Notes: generated by a model from the sequence alone, not told the origin. A stretch of DNA of 64,000 nucleotides from Bacteroidales bacterium (GCA_016296345.1 JAEDJL010000001.1:1-64000); one strand, 5' to 3'. Positions 32,946-41,780 are shown, counted from the stretch's first letter. Translations and numbers: made by a program.

Positions 32946-33620
32946 ATGAAAAAATTGCAATTTGTCATCATTGCAGTGCTATTTGCTTGGGGAGTAAATG
33001 CACAGGGTAGTTTCAAGAAGCACAATTACGGACTTGAAGCAAACTTCGGACACATTCCGTACCACAATACCATTAACTTCGTAGCAGAATGGAATTTGAT
33101 TGGTGTAGAGAGCCAAAACGTTTGGGACGTATCTCTGAAATATGAGTACAGATTTAACAAAAGATTTTCTTTATCATTGTCGGCAGGTTATATGCAGCAG
33201 GTTATGGGAATGAGAGAAAATATTCCTTACTCTGTCGATATGACCCAAGGAGACAAATGCTTCACACTCAGAGTGCAACATTTGAATATTCCTCTTGTTG
33301 CAAACTATCGACTTCCGATAACATCCGATGCAAATATTCTTTTGGGTGCAGGCTTCAATGCTTCGTTGGCTTTGAAACAAGAATATGAGCTATCCGACCA
33401 ACCTTCAACTTTAACCTTGGTGTCAAAACCTTTTGACTTGGATTTTGTTGCAAAAGCAGGCTTGGAAGTCGAAAGCAAACACAGAGTGCAGTTTAACGCA
33501 ACCCTATACCAACCGATGATTGGCAATATCAATTATCGCCTTCTCGGTTTTGACGTCCTCACAACAAACAGCAAGGAATGGGTTCCGAGATTGATGTTCG
33601 GTGTTTCTGTGTTCTTCTAA
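32946..33620 (+). CDS. Outer membrane beta-barrel protein
   Basis: 224 residues. The signal peptide ends in GVNAQ. Mature sequence is alternating amphipathic strands (GLEANFGHIPY, VSLKYEYRFNKRFSLSLSAGYM, LRVQHLNIPLVANYRLP, ILLGAGFNASL, FVAKAGLEV) ending with an aromatic C-terminus (LMFGVSVFF), typical of small eight-stranded barrels of Bacteroidota. The phrase LNIPLVANYRL is common in the PorT/outer-membrane-beta-barrel families. Function is unknown. It has its own promoter and terminator. Confidence 0.82.
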   Translation: MKKLQFVIIAVLFAWGVNAQGSFKKHNYGLEANFGHIPYHNTINFVAEWNLIGVESQNVWDVSLKYEYRFNKRFSLSLSAGYMQQVMGMRENIPYSVDMTQGDKCFTLRVQHLNIPLVANYRLPITSDANILLGAGFNASLALKQEYELSDQPSTLTLVSKPFDLDFVAKAGLEVESKHRVQFNATLYQPMIGNINYRLLGFDVLTTNSKEWVPRLMFGVSVFF

Positions 33621-33666
33621 GCACAATTCAAGAGTTTTCAGTAATACAACAAAACATAACTCAAAC

Positions 33667-33705
33667 AAAAAAGCGAGCAGACATTCAGTCCGCCCGCTTT
33701 TTGTG
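33667..33705 (+). terminator. Terminator after the barrel gene
   Basis: AAAAAGCG-GC-GAC pairs with GTC-GC-CGCTTTTT, with two mismatches and a 4-base loop, ending in T5. Confidence 0.82.
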
Positions 33706-33750
33706 TTGTTATTGACAAAATAAATCGTCAAAGAAAGCCTTTTTGATAGG

Positions 33751-33848
33751 ATTTTGGCTCTAAGTGGTCAAATTAGTATAGATAAAGCCAAAATGATAGC
33801 AAGTAAAGTGGCTTCATCTATGCCAAAAACGATAGATGAAGCCACTTT
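33751..33848. other. Two adjacent stem-loops in a gene-free region
   Basis: A 9-bp inverted repeat (ATTTTGGCT 33751-33759 / AGCCAAAAT 33786-33794) is followed by a perfect 17-bp one (arms 33805-33821 and 33832-33848, beginning AAAGTGGCTTCATC) with a 10-base loop. Neither is followed by a T run. They may be the remnant of a mobile element or a transcript end for a decayed minus-strand gene. The rest of 33706-34011 holds no recognised gene apart from a ~49-codon minus-strand open stretch. Confidence 0.55.
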
Positions 33849-34011
33849 GCTGAATTGCTATTGCTCTTTCAAGCTGTGTTTTCTTCCCAAATCGCCTGCT
33901 CTTTGAGGTACTTTGTCGGTATGTTTTGAGCGAATAGCCACATCACAATCTTGAATGAGTTATGAATGTCGCTATATTTTTCTCGAAAAATTGAGAAATA
34001 GTGAAAAATAC

Positions 34012-34040
34012 GTTGGAATTATAAGAATTTTGTATCTTTG
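34012..34040 (+). promoter_or_regulatory. Promoter of the structured RNA / barrel gene
   Basis: TATCTTTG (34033-34040) with GTTG at 34012-34015 (17-bp spacer). It lies 369 bp before the next ATG, much farther than other promoters in the window, which suggests it serves an RNA gene or a long leader. Confidence 0.72.
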
Positions 34041-34129
34041 CAGTCAGGTAAACCATTAAAAGAAAGGAGACAATAACAACAGGAGAACAAGAGAAAATCA
34101 AAGAGTATTAAATTTCAACGACATATAAT

Positions 34130-34295
34130 AGCGTTTTTGCTTATAATTGGTTGCGTGAAACCTCGAAACTTTCATCAAATTATCCAAAAAGTAAGCAGTA
34201 AACGCTCACGATTGCTATCGTGGGCTTTACTTATTTGGATAATTGGGTATTTCGAGGACCTCATGCAACCATAAGGAAAAGACCCACGCTTTTTT
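34130..34295 (+). ncRNA. Structured RNA candidate: ~160-nt long hairpin ending in a U run
   Basis: Nested inverted repeats form one long imperfect hairpin. Outer AGCGT (34130-34134) pairs with ACGCT (34286-34290). Then comes TTAT/ATAA, GGTTGCGTGA with TCATGCAACC, CCTCGAAA with TTTCGAGG and AATTATCCAAA with TTTGGATAATT. The tip is CACGAT-TGCT-ATCGTG. Small internal loops interrupt it, and T6 follows directly (34290-34295), so it would also terminate. A promoter lies at 34012-34040. No protein start is found in it. Possible identities are a 6S-type RNA, another small RNA or a regulatory leader with attenuation for the barrel gene at 34409. The family is not recognised. Confidence 0.7.
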
Positions 34296-34408
34296 ATGTC
34301 CTCTGTAAAGAGAAAAAATCAAATCAACAACAGCCTCGGGTCGGGCAAAAAAAGAAATTAGTAATCAAGAACCGATGTGTCGATGGTATATAACCGACAA
34401 GTAAAACA

Positions 34409-35260
34409 ATGAAAAGTAATATGTTTAAGGCAGTAAGTCTAATTGTCTGTTTGATTTTGGGATTAAACACAGTGAAATCTCAAACCGATGTTTCCATTCA
34501 CTTTGGCGGAGCATTTCCTTTGGGTGCTTTCGGAGACCAAAAGTTGGATTTTGACCGGGGACTATTCGATATATCTTGGGGAGGAGAGAAGAACACAGAC
34601 AAAGCAGGGGCAGGACTTGGAGCAAATGTGGGACTTAAATTAAAATTCAACACTCCCTCTTTGTTGCAAGGCTTGGGCATCATAGCAACTGCTGATGTCT
34701 TTTTCAATCCTTCAAACTCTGAAGTAAAGGATTGTATGGAAGATATGTTTGAGGCGGCAAGAACAAGTGATTACTCCCACTATGACTATGAATACACCGC
34801 ACCTTCGTATATCAATATTCCTATTATGGTCGGAATGAATTACCAAACGCAGGTTGCCGACAAGGTATCTTTGTTTGCAGAAGCCGCAGTTGGTGTAAAT
34901 ATTGGTAAGACAACAGACCTTCATACTTTTCAAGAAGTAGAAGGAACAATAGAGCAGTATAACCCTTACTATGATTGGTATGATTATTATGACTGTTCTG
35001 TAGAAAGTAATTCCACTTGGACATTTGAAACTACCACAAGCCTTGCTTTTCAAGTGGGTGCAGGACTAATGCTTTCGGACAAATTCAGCATAGGACTTCA
35101 CTATTATTCATTGGGTTCTCAAAAGGTTAAAGGAGAAAACAAATGGAAGATGGCTACAACTATAGAAGGAGATACTGACTATGATTATGGTAGAGATAAA
35201 TTCAAGTATGGTTCTATAAAACCGGCGATGTTTACACTCAGATTGGGCTTACACTTTTAG
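34409..35260 (+). CDS. Outer membrane beta-barrel protein (paralogue of the one at 59.2 kb)
   Basis: 283 residues. The signal peptide ends in VKSQ, then amphipathic strands (VSIHFGGAFPLGAF, GAGLGANVGLKLKF, LGIIATADVFF, YINIPIMVGMNYQ, LFAEAAVGVNI, LAFQVGAGLMLSDKFSIGLHYYSLG) end in MFTLRLGLHF. The order and wording match the 271-residue protein at 59211-60026, so they are paralogues. Function is unknown. It lies 113 bp after the structured-RNA candidate and no closer promoter was seen, so its expression may depend on read-through past the RNA hairpin. Confidence 0.82.
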   Translation: MKSNMFKAVSLIVCLILGLNTVKSQTDVSIHFGGAFPLGAFGDQKLDFDRGLFDISWGGEKNTDKAGAGLGANVGLKLKFNTPSLLQGLGIIATADVFFNPSNSEVKDCMEDMFEAARTSDYSHYDYEYTAPSYINIPIMVGMNYQTQVADKVSLFAEAAVGVNIGKTTDLHTFQEVEGTIEQYNPYYDWYDYYDCSVESNSTWTFETTTSLAFQVGAGLMLSDKFSIGLHYYSLGSQKVKGENKWKMATTIEGDTDYDYGRDKFKYGSIKPAMFTLRLGLHF

Positions 35261-35284
35261 CAATTAAACAAATTCAACAACAAA

Positions 35285-35320
35285 GAGGCGTTTCACCCAA
35301 ATTGAAACGCCTCTTCTTTT
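35285..35320. terminator. Bidirectional terminator between the barrel gene and folA
   Basis: Perfect 11-bp stem GAGGCGTTTCA / TGAAACGCCTC (35285-35295, 35303-35313), 7-base loop, T-rich downstream on the plus strand and a short T run on the minus strand. It serves the convergent genes. Confidence 0.88.
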
Positions 35321-35340
35321 ATTTCTTTCTATCAAACTGA

Positions 35341-35829
35341 TTACTCTATTCGTCGTTCCCAGACTTCGAAGCGGTAGTTTACTGCTTCTTTTGGGTCGTA
35401 GAGCATTGGCGAAAGGCGTGTTTGATGCCATATTGTGCTGTCTGTTTCGGGGAAAGAGACGTCTCCTTGGTAGGGTTTGAAGAGTTGGGTGATGTAGAGG
35501 CTGTGGCAGTGTGGCAAAAGTTGGGCATAGAGGCTTGCTCCGCCAATGCAGAACACTTCTTCGTCAGCTAAGGCAGACAAAGCCTGCTCCACATCGGGGA
35601 ATACTTCAGCTCCATGTGCCACATAGTCTTTTTGGCTTGTTATCACTATGTTTCGGCGATTTTTGAGGGGCTTGAAAGGCAGGCTCTCCCACGTTTTCCG
35701 TCCCATGAGGACGGTTTTGCCGAGCGTGATACGCTTAAAATACTTCAAATCTTCGGACAAGTGCCATAAAAGGCTGTTATCCTTGCCTATGATGTCGTTT
35801 GAGGCTTTTGCAACTATCAGGTTAATCAT
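35341..35829 (-). CDS. folA: Dihydrofolate reductase
   Basis: 162 residues, the standard bacterial size. It reduces dihydrofolate with NADPH, recycling the folate oxidised by ThyA. Motifs: [34 protein letters not shown] (active-site acid in the Trp-His-Leu-...-Asp segment), [22 protein letters not shown] and [13 protein letters not shown]. Its start overlaps the thyA stop by 4 bp (ATGA), and it is the last gene of the rnr-purD-thyA-folA operon. Confidence 0.97.
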   Translation of the reverse strand: MINLIVAKASNDIIGKDNSLLWHLSEDLKYFKRITLGKTVLMGRKTWESLPFKPLKNRRNIVITSQKDYVAHGAEVFPDVEQALSALADEEVFCIGGASLYAQLLPHCHSLYITQLFKPYQGDVSFPETDSTIWHQTRLSPMLYDPKEAVNYRFEVWERRIE

Positions 35830-36620
35830 ACCGCAACCTCCGCTTTTATGTGTGGGTGGCAGATGTAGTTCTCTATCTTGATGTCTTCATATTTGAAGTC
35901 GGCGATGTCTTTGACCGAAGGGTTGAGAGAGAGCGTCGGAAGGTCGTATGGCTTGCGTGAGAGCTGCTCTCGGGCTTGTGATATGTGGTTTAGGTACAGG
36001 TGAGTGTCGCCTGTGGTTTGTATAAACTCGCCTGCTTCAAGTCCGCAGACCTGTGCAATCATCTGAGTGAGCAATGCGTATGAGGCAATGTTGAATGGAA
36101 CTCCCAAAAAGACGTCTGCACTTCTCTGATAGAGCTGACAAGAGAGCTTGTTGTTCGCAACATAAAACTGAAAGATGATATGACAAGGCGGAAGTGCCAT
36201 TTGGTCAATCTCTCCCACGTTCCAAGCACTGACCAAGAGGCGTCTCGAATCGGGGTTTGTCTTGATTTGCTCAATCACCTGCCCGATTTGGTCAATCACT
36301 TTGCCGTCTTTGGTTTCCCATGCACGCCATTGTTTGCCGTAAATAGGACCGAGGTCTCCGTTTTCGTCTGCCCACTCGTCCCAAATCGTTACTTTGTTGT
36401 CGTGAAGGTAGGAAATGTTGGTTTCTCCCCTCAAAAACCACAACAATTCGTAGATTATGCTTCGTGTATGCAGCTTCTTGGTGGTAAGAAGCGGGAAACC
36501 CTTCTGCAAATCGAACCTCATCTGATGACCGAATACCGAAAGAGTTCCAGTTCCTGTCCTGTCGCTTTTCTCAACTCCGTTTTCCAAGATGCGTTGCAGC
36601 AAGTCTAAATACTGTTTCAT
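35826..36620 (-). CDS. thyA: Thymidylate synthase (ThyA type)
   Basis: 264 residues, equal to E. coli ThyA. It methylates dUMP with methylene-tetrahydrofolate, giving dTMP and dihydrofolate. Motifs: [26 protein letters not shown], the catalytic Cys in [44 protein letters not shown] and the C-terminal [10 protein letters not shown]. It pairs with folA in an operon, the usual functional arrangement, 14 bp after purD. Confidence 0.98.
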   Translation of the reverse strand: MKQYLDLLQRILENGVEKSDRTGTGTLSVFGHQMRFDLQKGFPLLTTKKLHTRSIIYELLWFLRGETNISYLHDNKVTIWDEWADENGDLGPIYGKQWRAWETKDGKVIDQIGQVIEQIKTNPDSRRLLVSAWNVGEIDQMALPPCHIIFQFYVANNKLSCQLYQRSADVFLGVPFNIASYALLTQMIAQVCGLEAGEFIQTTGDTHLYLNHISQAREQLSRKPYDLPTLSLNPSVKDIADFKYEDIKIENYICHPHIKAEVAV

Positions 36621-36634
36621 GATTTCGGTCTTGG

Positions 36635-37921
36635 TTATTTTTGTAGTTGTATGAGGTCTTTGCCGATGTCTCGTCTCAAAGTCTTGCCTTCAAATTGTAT
36701 CTTCTCGGCTTGAGCATAGCATTTGGCGAGTGCCTCCTGCATAGTCTTGCCAAAGCAGCTCACAGCTATCACTCTGCCGCCTGCGGTCAGTATGTTGCCG
36801 TTTTCGTCTGCCTTTGTGCCGGCATGGAATAGCATACAGTCGGTGCAATCGCTCATTCCGCTCATCAGTTTTCCCTTTTCATAACTCTCGGGGTAACCTT
36901 TGCTGACAAGCATCACCGTTGTACAATAGTCGTGGTTGATTTTGAGAGAGTATTTGTCCAATTCTCTTTTGCCCACAAGGTCAAAGGCTTCGACCAAGTC
37001 GCTCTCTATTCTCGGCATGACGCTTTCGGTTTCGGGGTCTCCCATTCTTACATTATATTCTATGACGTATGGGTCGCCGCTTACGTTCATCAATCCTATG
37101 AAAATGAAACCTCTGTAATCCAAGTTCTCTTTTTGCAATCCTTCTATGGTAGGTCGGATTATTCTTCGCTCGACTTTTTGCATGAAGTCTTGGTCTGCAA
37201 ATACCACAGGCGAGACACTGCCCATTCCTCCGGTGTTCAGACCTGTGTCTTGTTCGCCAATGCGTTTGTAATCTTTGGCTTCGGGAAGCACGATGTAGTG
37301 TTTGCCATCGGTAAGCACAAAGACGCTGCACTCGATGCCGTCAAGGAACTCTTCAATCACCACCTTGTCGCCTGCATGACCAAACTTGGCTTGAGAAAGC
37401 ATGGCTTCCAATTCTCTCTCTGCCTCTTGTATCGAGGGTAAAATGACAACTCCCTTGCCTGCCGCCAAGCCGTCGGCTTTCAGAACGTAAGGAGGATTGA
37501 GGGTTTTGAGGAATTGTTTTGCCTCTTCCAAGTCTTGTTTTCCGAAAGTCTGATAGCGTGCAGTTGGAATGGAGTAACGCGACATAAATTCCTTCGCAAA
37601 ATCCTTGCTGCCTTCCAACATTGCGGCTTGCTTGCTCGGTCCTATGACATTGATATGAGCAGTCCTTTCATCGTTTGCAAAGCTGTCTGCAATGCCATCG
37701 ACCAATGGTTGCTCGTTTCCTACAACCAACATATCTATCTCCTTTTTGCAGGCAAAGTCTTTGATGCTTTCAAAGTCGCTTCCTATGCTTACGCACTCTC
37801 CAATCTCCCTCATGCCGGCATTTGCAGGCGAAATATACAGCTGACTGCACAATCTGCTTTGCTTTATCTTGCTCGCCATTGCGTGTTCTCTCGCTCCCGA
37901 GCCTAATAGTAAAATTCTCAT
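36635..37921 (-). CDS. purD: Phosphoribosylamine-glycine ligase (GAR synthetase)
   Basis: 428 residues, full length. ATP-grasp enzyme for the second step of purine synthesis. Motifs: [113 protein letters not shown]. It is second in the rnr-purD-thyA-folA operon with gaps of 37 and 14 bp. The link to one-carbon metabolism is through nucleotide synthesis. Confidence 0.98.
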   Translation of the reverse strand: MRILLLGSGAREHAMASKIKQSRLCSQLYISPANAGMREIGECVSIGSDFESIKDFACKKEIDMLVVGNEQPLVDGIADSFANDERTAHINVIGPSKQAAMLEGSKDFAKEFMSRYSIPTARYQTFGKQDLEEAKQFLKTLNPPYVLKADGLAAGKGVVILPSIQEAERELEAMLSQAKFGHAGDKVVIEEFLDGIECSVFVLTDGKHYIVLPEAKDYKRIGEQDTGLNTGGMGSVSPVVFADQDFMQKVERRIIRPTIEGLQKENLDYRGFIFIGLMNVSGDPYVIEYNVRMGDPETESVMPRIESDLVEAFDLVGKRELDKYSLKINHDYCTTVMLVSKGYPESYEKGKLMSGMSDCTDCMLFHAGTKADENGNILTAGGRVIAVSCFGKTMQEALAKCYAQAEKIQFEGKTLRRDIGKDLIQLQK

Positions 37922-37958
37922 AGTATGTTTATTCGTTTCTGATTATCAATTTAACTTT

Positions 37959-40112
37959 TTACTCTTGCTCTTCTCTCACAAAGGTGAAGTTCATCTGCTT
38001 TTTGAACAAATCGACGCTCACAATCTTGATTTTGACAGGCATTCCGATTTGGTAAATCTTGCCCGAAGTCTTGCCGACCAAGCGAAAATTGTCTTCATCA
38101 AGCACATAGAAGTCGTCGTTTATGTCTCTCATCGGCACTAATCCCTCACATTTGCTTTCGTCAAGCATGACATAAACGCCCCACTTGCTCACTCCCGAAA
38201 TCGTTCCCACAAATTCTTGTCCTATCTTGTCGGAAAGATATTCAGCTTGCTTGAACTTGACAGACGCTCTCTCGGCATCGGCAGCCTTTTTCTCCATATT
38301 GGAGCAGTGTTCGCACCTTTGCTCAAACACTTCCTTATCAACCGACGGCTTATTGTCCAAATATCGTTCCAAAAGTCGGTGAACCATCACATCGGGATAA
38401 CGTCTGATTGGAGACGTAAAGTGTGTATAGTATGGAAATCCCAAGCCATAGTGTCCTATGTTGTCGCAAGAGTAGAACGCCTTGCTCATTGTGCGAAGTG
38501 CAATCATGTTTATCATCGTTTCTTCGCCCTTTCCCGATATTTGTTCAAAGAGTTTGTTGAAGCTCTTGGTGAGTGAACTCCTTGTCTTGTCGTTCAGGTT
38601 GTAGCCCAACTTGCCCACAAAGTCCTTAAACACCTCGAGCTTTTCTTTGTTCGGCTCATCGTGAACCCTGTATACGAAAGTCTTGGCTTGACTTTTGACC
38701 TTGGCTTTGCCGATGTGGGCTGCAACTTGTCGGTTTGCCAACAACATAAACTCTTCTATCAACCAGTTGGCTTCCTTGCTCTCTTTGAGATATACACCTA
38801 TCGGTTTGGCATTCTCGTCCAAGTGAAACTTGACCTCGATGCTCTCAAAGTTGATTGCACCTGCCCTGAAACGTCTCTTTCTCATCTGTTCTGCCAAAGC
38901 CCATAGCGACAAAATCTCATCACAGCAGTCTCCGCTGTTTGTTTCTATCACTTGCTGAGCCTGTTCGTAAGAAAAACGACGGTCGGAACGAATAACCGTC
39001 TTGCCAAACCACTCGTTCACCACCTCGGCTTTGTCATTCATCTCAAACACTGCCGAAAAAGCAAACTTGTCTTCGTCCTGTCGGAGAGAGCAAACACCGT
39101 TGCAGAGTTTTTCGGGCAACATCGGTATCGTCCTATCGACAAGATACACCGACGTAGCCCTTCGATAGGCTTCTTCATTCAAGGCTGTGTTTTCCCTTAC
39201 GTAATAAGAGACGTCTGCAATATGCACTCCGACTTCCACATTGCCGTTTGGCAGGCGGCGAAACGACAAAGCATCATCAAAATCCTTTGCATCGGCAGGG
39301 TCAATGGTGAATGTGGTTACAGGACGGAAGTCCCGACGTTTTGCAACCTCGTCTTGCGGAAGTTCGAGTGGGATTTGCTCAGCCTCTTTCTCCACCTGCT
39401 CCGGAAAGAAGAGCGGAAAGTCAAACTCGGAGAGAATTGACTGCATCTCCACATCGTTTTCGCCCGGACGACCAAGCACTTTCACAACCCTTCCGAAAGG
39501 ATTGTTGGCATTTTGCGGCCAATCGGTAATCTCCACCAAAGCCTTGTCGCCGTCTTTTGCCCCTTGCAACTCATTTATGTCTAAAAAAATATCCACAGGC
39601 ATCGAACTGCTGTCGCAAACAAGGAAAGCAAACTTGCCATGCTTCTGAACGATACCCACAAAAGACGTCTTGGCTCTTTGCAATATCTCTACAATCTGTC
39701 CTTCACGCTTTCTTTTCTTTCGTTGAGGGAAGAGATAAACCTTCACTCTGTCGCCATTGAGAGCGTGATTGGTGTTATTCATATTTATATATACGTCCTC
39801 GCCACCCTCATCGCACAACACATAAGCCTTGCCCGTCTGTTTCATGTCCACAGTTCCCACAACATAATGAGCAGGCAGTGCATTGTTTGTGATATATTTT
39901 GGATTGAGCTTGTATTTACCTCGTTCTATCTCGTTGATTATCTCATCTTCTGCCATCGACTGCAAGTGATTTTTAATCATCTCCTTGCTTCCTCGGTCCG
40001 TGATACCCAAACGAGACGACACCTGCTTGAAATTCAATGGTAAAAGAGGATTGGAGGCAAACACTTTGAGAATAGAGGTGGCAATAGCCGACATATCTTT
40101 TTTCGATTTCAT
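37959..40112 (-). CDS. rnr: Ribonuclease R (RNB-domain 3'-5' exoribonuclease)
   Basis: 717 residues from the ATG at 40112 (MKSKKDMSAIA); an ATG four codons earlier (40124) is possible. Codons further up contain the promoter. It degrades structured RNA in the 3'-5' direction. Order: N-terminal winged helix (LNFKQVSSRLGITDRGSKEMIKN), cold-shock domains (HYVVGTVDMKQTGKAYVL), the RNB catalytic core with IDPADAKDFDDALS (metal-binding Asp cluster), HIADVSYYV, FTSPIRRYPDVMVHRLL, and the C-terminal S1 domain (EFVGTISGVSKWGVYVML). The short C-terminal tail lacks the long basic extension of E. coli RNase R. Confidence 0.95.
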   Translation of the reverse strand: MKSKKDMSAIATSILKVFASNPLLPLNFKQVSSRLGITDRGSKEMIKNHLQSMAEDEIINEIERGKYKLNPKYITNNALPAHYVVGTVDMKQTGKAYVLCDEGGEDVYINMNNTNHALNGDRVKVYLFPQRKKRKREGQIVEILQRAKTSFVGIVQKHGKFAFLVCDSSSMPVDIFLDINELQGAKDGDKALVEITDWPQNANNPFGRVVKVLGRPGENDVEMQSILSEFDFPLFFPEQVEKEAEQIPLELPQDEVAKRRDFRPVTTFTIDPADAKDFDDALSFRRLPNGNVEVGVHIADVSYYVRENTALNEEAYRRATSVYLVDRTIPMLPEKLCNGVCSLRQDEDKFAFSAVFEMNDKAEVVNEWFGKTVIRSDRRFSYEQAQQVIETNSGDCCDEILSLWALAEQMRKRRFRAGAINFESIEVKFHLDENAKPIGVYLKESKEANWLIEEFMLLANRQVAAHIGKAKVKSQAKTFVYRVHDEPNKEKLEVFKDFVGKLGYNLNDKTRSSLTKSFNKLFEQISGKGEETMINMIALRTMSKAFYSCDNIGHYGLGFPYYTHFTSPIRRYPDVMVHRLLERYLDNKPSVDKEVFEQRCEHCSNMEKKAADAERASVKFKQAEYLSDKIGQEFVGTISGVSKWGVYVMLDESKCEGLVPMRDINDDFYVLDEDNFRLVGKTSGKIYQIGMPVKIKIVSVDLFKKQMNFTFVREEQE

Positions 40113-40143
40113 GACTTGATACATTTTATCCTGAACAACAGTG

Positions 40144-40151
40144 CAAAGATA
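40144..40151 (-). promoter_or_regulatory. -7 promoter element of the rnr operon
   Basis: Minus-strand TATCTTTG, 20-32 bp before the two candidate start codons. No good TTTG at 17-21 bp. Its position rules out the longer open reading frame. Confidence 0.65.
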
Positions 40152-40297
40152 GCAAAATCCCCACAGTTGAATATGAATTATATGTGAAGTTTTTCGCAAA
40201 CCTGATTATATGTTCGGTATTTTGCCAACGTTTTATTACGGCGTTGATTTAGTGTTTTCAATACTCTGATTTACAGAAGTTTCTTTTGGGGGATTTT

Positions 40298-40381
40298 GAA
40301 AGGGCGTTTCGTCGAGATAAAACGCCGTTTTGTCTGACTGAAAGGGCGTTTTGGAAAAATAAATCGGCGTTTTGTTATTGC
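40298..40381. repeat. 21-bp intergenic repeat array E (four exact units)
   Basis: Four units of exactly 21 bp start at 40298, 40319, 40340 and 40361. The cores alternate: AAAGGGCGTTT, AACGCCGTTTT, AAAGGGCGTTTT, ATCGGCGTTTT. A looser copy (ACGGCGTTGATTTAG) lies near 40239. The array sits in the 472-bp gap between the rnr start and the downstream end of the next minus-strand gene. No other feature except the terminator at 40516 was found in that gap. Confidence 0.88.
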
Positions 40382-40515
40382 TTGATTTTCAAGTTGTTTT
40401 ATTGGAATGCAAAACTCTTGTGCAGAAGGCTTGGTTTTGTGTTTTCCAAGGGTGTTTGCTGCTTGTCGATTGCTTGATTGCAAAAAGGAATGGGTATTCT
40501 ATCGGAGCGAAGTGA

Positions 40516-40551
40516 ACAAAAAGTGCCGACAGGTGGAAATTGTCGGCACTT
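40516..40551 (-). terminator. Terminator after the small repeat-protein gene
   Basis: Perfect 11-bp stem AAGTGCCGACA / TGTCGGCACTT (40521-40531, 40541-40551), followed on the minus strand by T5. Confidence 0.88.
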
Positions 40552-40584
40552 GCGGACTGAATGAAACATTAAGGTTATTTCAAA

Positions 40585-40920
40585 TTACTTGTCTTTCTTC
40601 TCGTTGTTCTCTTCGGTTTTGCCGTCTTCTACCTTTTCCAAAAAGGTATCAACAAACTTGTTTTCAATCTTTTTGTAAGTGGAAACAACTGCGTCTTCGA
40701 CAGCTTGATAACCTGAAACAACACCATTCTCTATTGCTTTGTAGCCTTTTTGAACGTTTTCTCCGACTTTTCCTGTTTTTAATTTGTATTCGCTCATGAT
40801 TGTGTCTGTTTTTGAATTTTCTTTGGTTGGATTACTTTCTGTTTTAACTGTTTGAGCTTGCAAACCTGCCAATGGCAGACAAGCCAAAATAAATAACAAC
40901 TGTTTTTTGATTTCTTTCAT
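40585..40920 (-). CDS. Small exported protein with four 11-residue amphipathic repeats
   Basis: 111 residues. The signal peptide ends in LQAQ. A polar linker follows, then an imperfect 11-residue repeat run four times: GENVQKGYKAI (53-63), ENGVVSGYQAV, EDAVVSTYKKI and ENKFVDTFLEK. The aromatic residue sits at position 8 in each and V/F at position 4. An 11-residue period favours a curved or membrane-lying amphipathic helix, as in synuclein- or LEA-type proteins. The part from Met42 (SEYKLKTGKVGENV) resembles small cytosolic conserved proteins I have seen in other bacteria, here carrying an added signal peptide. It ends with a charged tail. It shares an operon with the barrel gene (27-bp gap). 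Function is unknown. Confidence 0.78.
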   Translation of the reverse strand: MKEIKKQLLFILACLPLAGLQAQTVKTESNPTKENSKTDTIMSEYKLKTGKVGENVQKGYKAIENGVVSGYQAVEDAVVSTYKKIENKFVDTFLEKVEDGKTEENNEKKDK

Positions 40921-40947
40921 GATATAATGTATTTATGGGTTATGTTT

Positions 40948-41559
40948 TCAAAATCTGTATCCCAAACCGATGCTTGCCTGATGCTCAGTCAATTTGCCGT
41001 TGTCGTTCATTGCCGAATTGAAGAAGGCATATCGGTAGTTCAGATTGATTTGTAATCCACAGCCGAACTCGACTCCCAAGAGCATTCCTGCTCCCAAGTT
41101 CCAACGACTTAAAGTGAAGTATTCGTTATTCTTGTCGTAGAGGTTTGCATCGCCAATTTTGGCACTCAATCCTGCACTTCCCCAAGGACCTACTCCCAAA
41201 TAGAATATGGTGTTTTTGCAGTGTACTTCGGGCATGAAGTAAAAAGGAACCATTATTCCGAAGCCGGAGCATTTCTCTTCAACCGAATTGTATGTGAGCG
41301 AAGAGCGATTTTGTTGCAGCAAAACTTCTGCCTGTATGGCAAAATTCTTTGTGAATGTACGCTTGAGGGTAACGCCTGCATTTTCTCCTATTCCCAAGTT
41401 CCAATCTGTTACTCCCCGCACTCCTTTCTCTTGCATAAAGCTGCCGTTCAACTCCGCTTTAATTCCGATTGTGAGCGACTTTGGCTTTTCGTTCTCGTTT
41501 TGTGCGTGTGCATACAAGCCCATCGCTGCCATGATAATTACAATGAATGTTTTCTTCAT
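40948..41559 (-). CDS. Outer membrane beta-barrel protein
   Basis: 203 residues. The signal peptide ends in YAHAQ. Amphipathic strands follow (LTIGIKAELNGSF, NAGVTLKRTFTKNFAIQAEVLLQQ, FYLGVGPWGSAGLSAKI, GAGMLLGVEFGCGLQINLNYRYAF), with terminal ASIGLGYRF ending in Phe as barrel proteins do. Function is unknown. It is first in a two-gene minus-strand operon with the 11-mer-repeat protein and divergent from an AraC-family regulator, which may control it. Confidence 0.82.
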   Translation of the reverse strand: MKKTFIVIIMAAMGLYAHAQNENEKPKSLTIGIKAELNGSFMQEKGVRGVTDWNLGIGENAGVTLKRTFTKNFAIQAEVLLQQNRSSLTYNSVEEKCSGFGIMVPFYFMPEVHCKNTIFYLGVGPWGSAGLSAKIGDANLYDKNNEYFTLSRWNLGAGMLLGVEFGCGLQINLNYRYAFFNSAMNDNGKLTEHQASIGLGYRF

Positions 41560-41630
41560 AGTTGTTTGTTTTGTTGAATTGATAATTTGTTAATTACTAA
41601 TTGTGAACATTATGTTCTGTTTTCCGTTTG

Positions 41631-41638
41631 CAAAAGTA
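41631..41638 (-). promoter_or_regulatory. -7 promoter element of the barrel/repeat-protein operon
   Basis: Minus-strand TACTTTTG, 72 bp before the ATG at 41559. No clear -33 element. Confidence 0.5.
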
Positions 41639-41736
41639 CTATGAATACATATCAGGAGTGTAGATAATAAGTCTATAAAAATAGCTTTAATTTCGCTTTT
41701 GGCTAAAAAAAGGCGAGTTTTAATCGATTTTTGTAT

Positions 41737-41765
41737 TTTGCGAACTAATTTGATTTGTATCTTTG
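41737..41765 (+). promoter_or_regulatory. Promoter of the AraC-family regulator
   Basis: TTTG (41737-41740), 17-bp spacer, TATCTTTG (41758-41765). The ATG at 41781 is only 16 bp beyond the -7 box, so the leader is very short. A TTG at 41763 lies inside the box and cannot be the start. Confidence 0.75.
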
Positions 41766-41780
41766 CACAAAAAACAATTG

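Noticed and set aside
33869..34018. Short minus-strand coding remnant annotated as a gene
   Set aside because: Only about 49 codons, no start codon or ribosome site, and overlapping the promoter region; kept as a finding, not a gene.
34130..34295. Retron msr-msd RNA
   Set aside because: The long inverted repeats are suggestive, but no reverse transcriptase gene is nearby; the neighbours are outer-membrane barrels.
33621..34408. tRNA or tmRNA genes in the larger gaps
   Set aside because: Checked the gaps by eye for cloverleaf arms with GTTCRA loops and CCA ends; none convincing.
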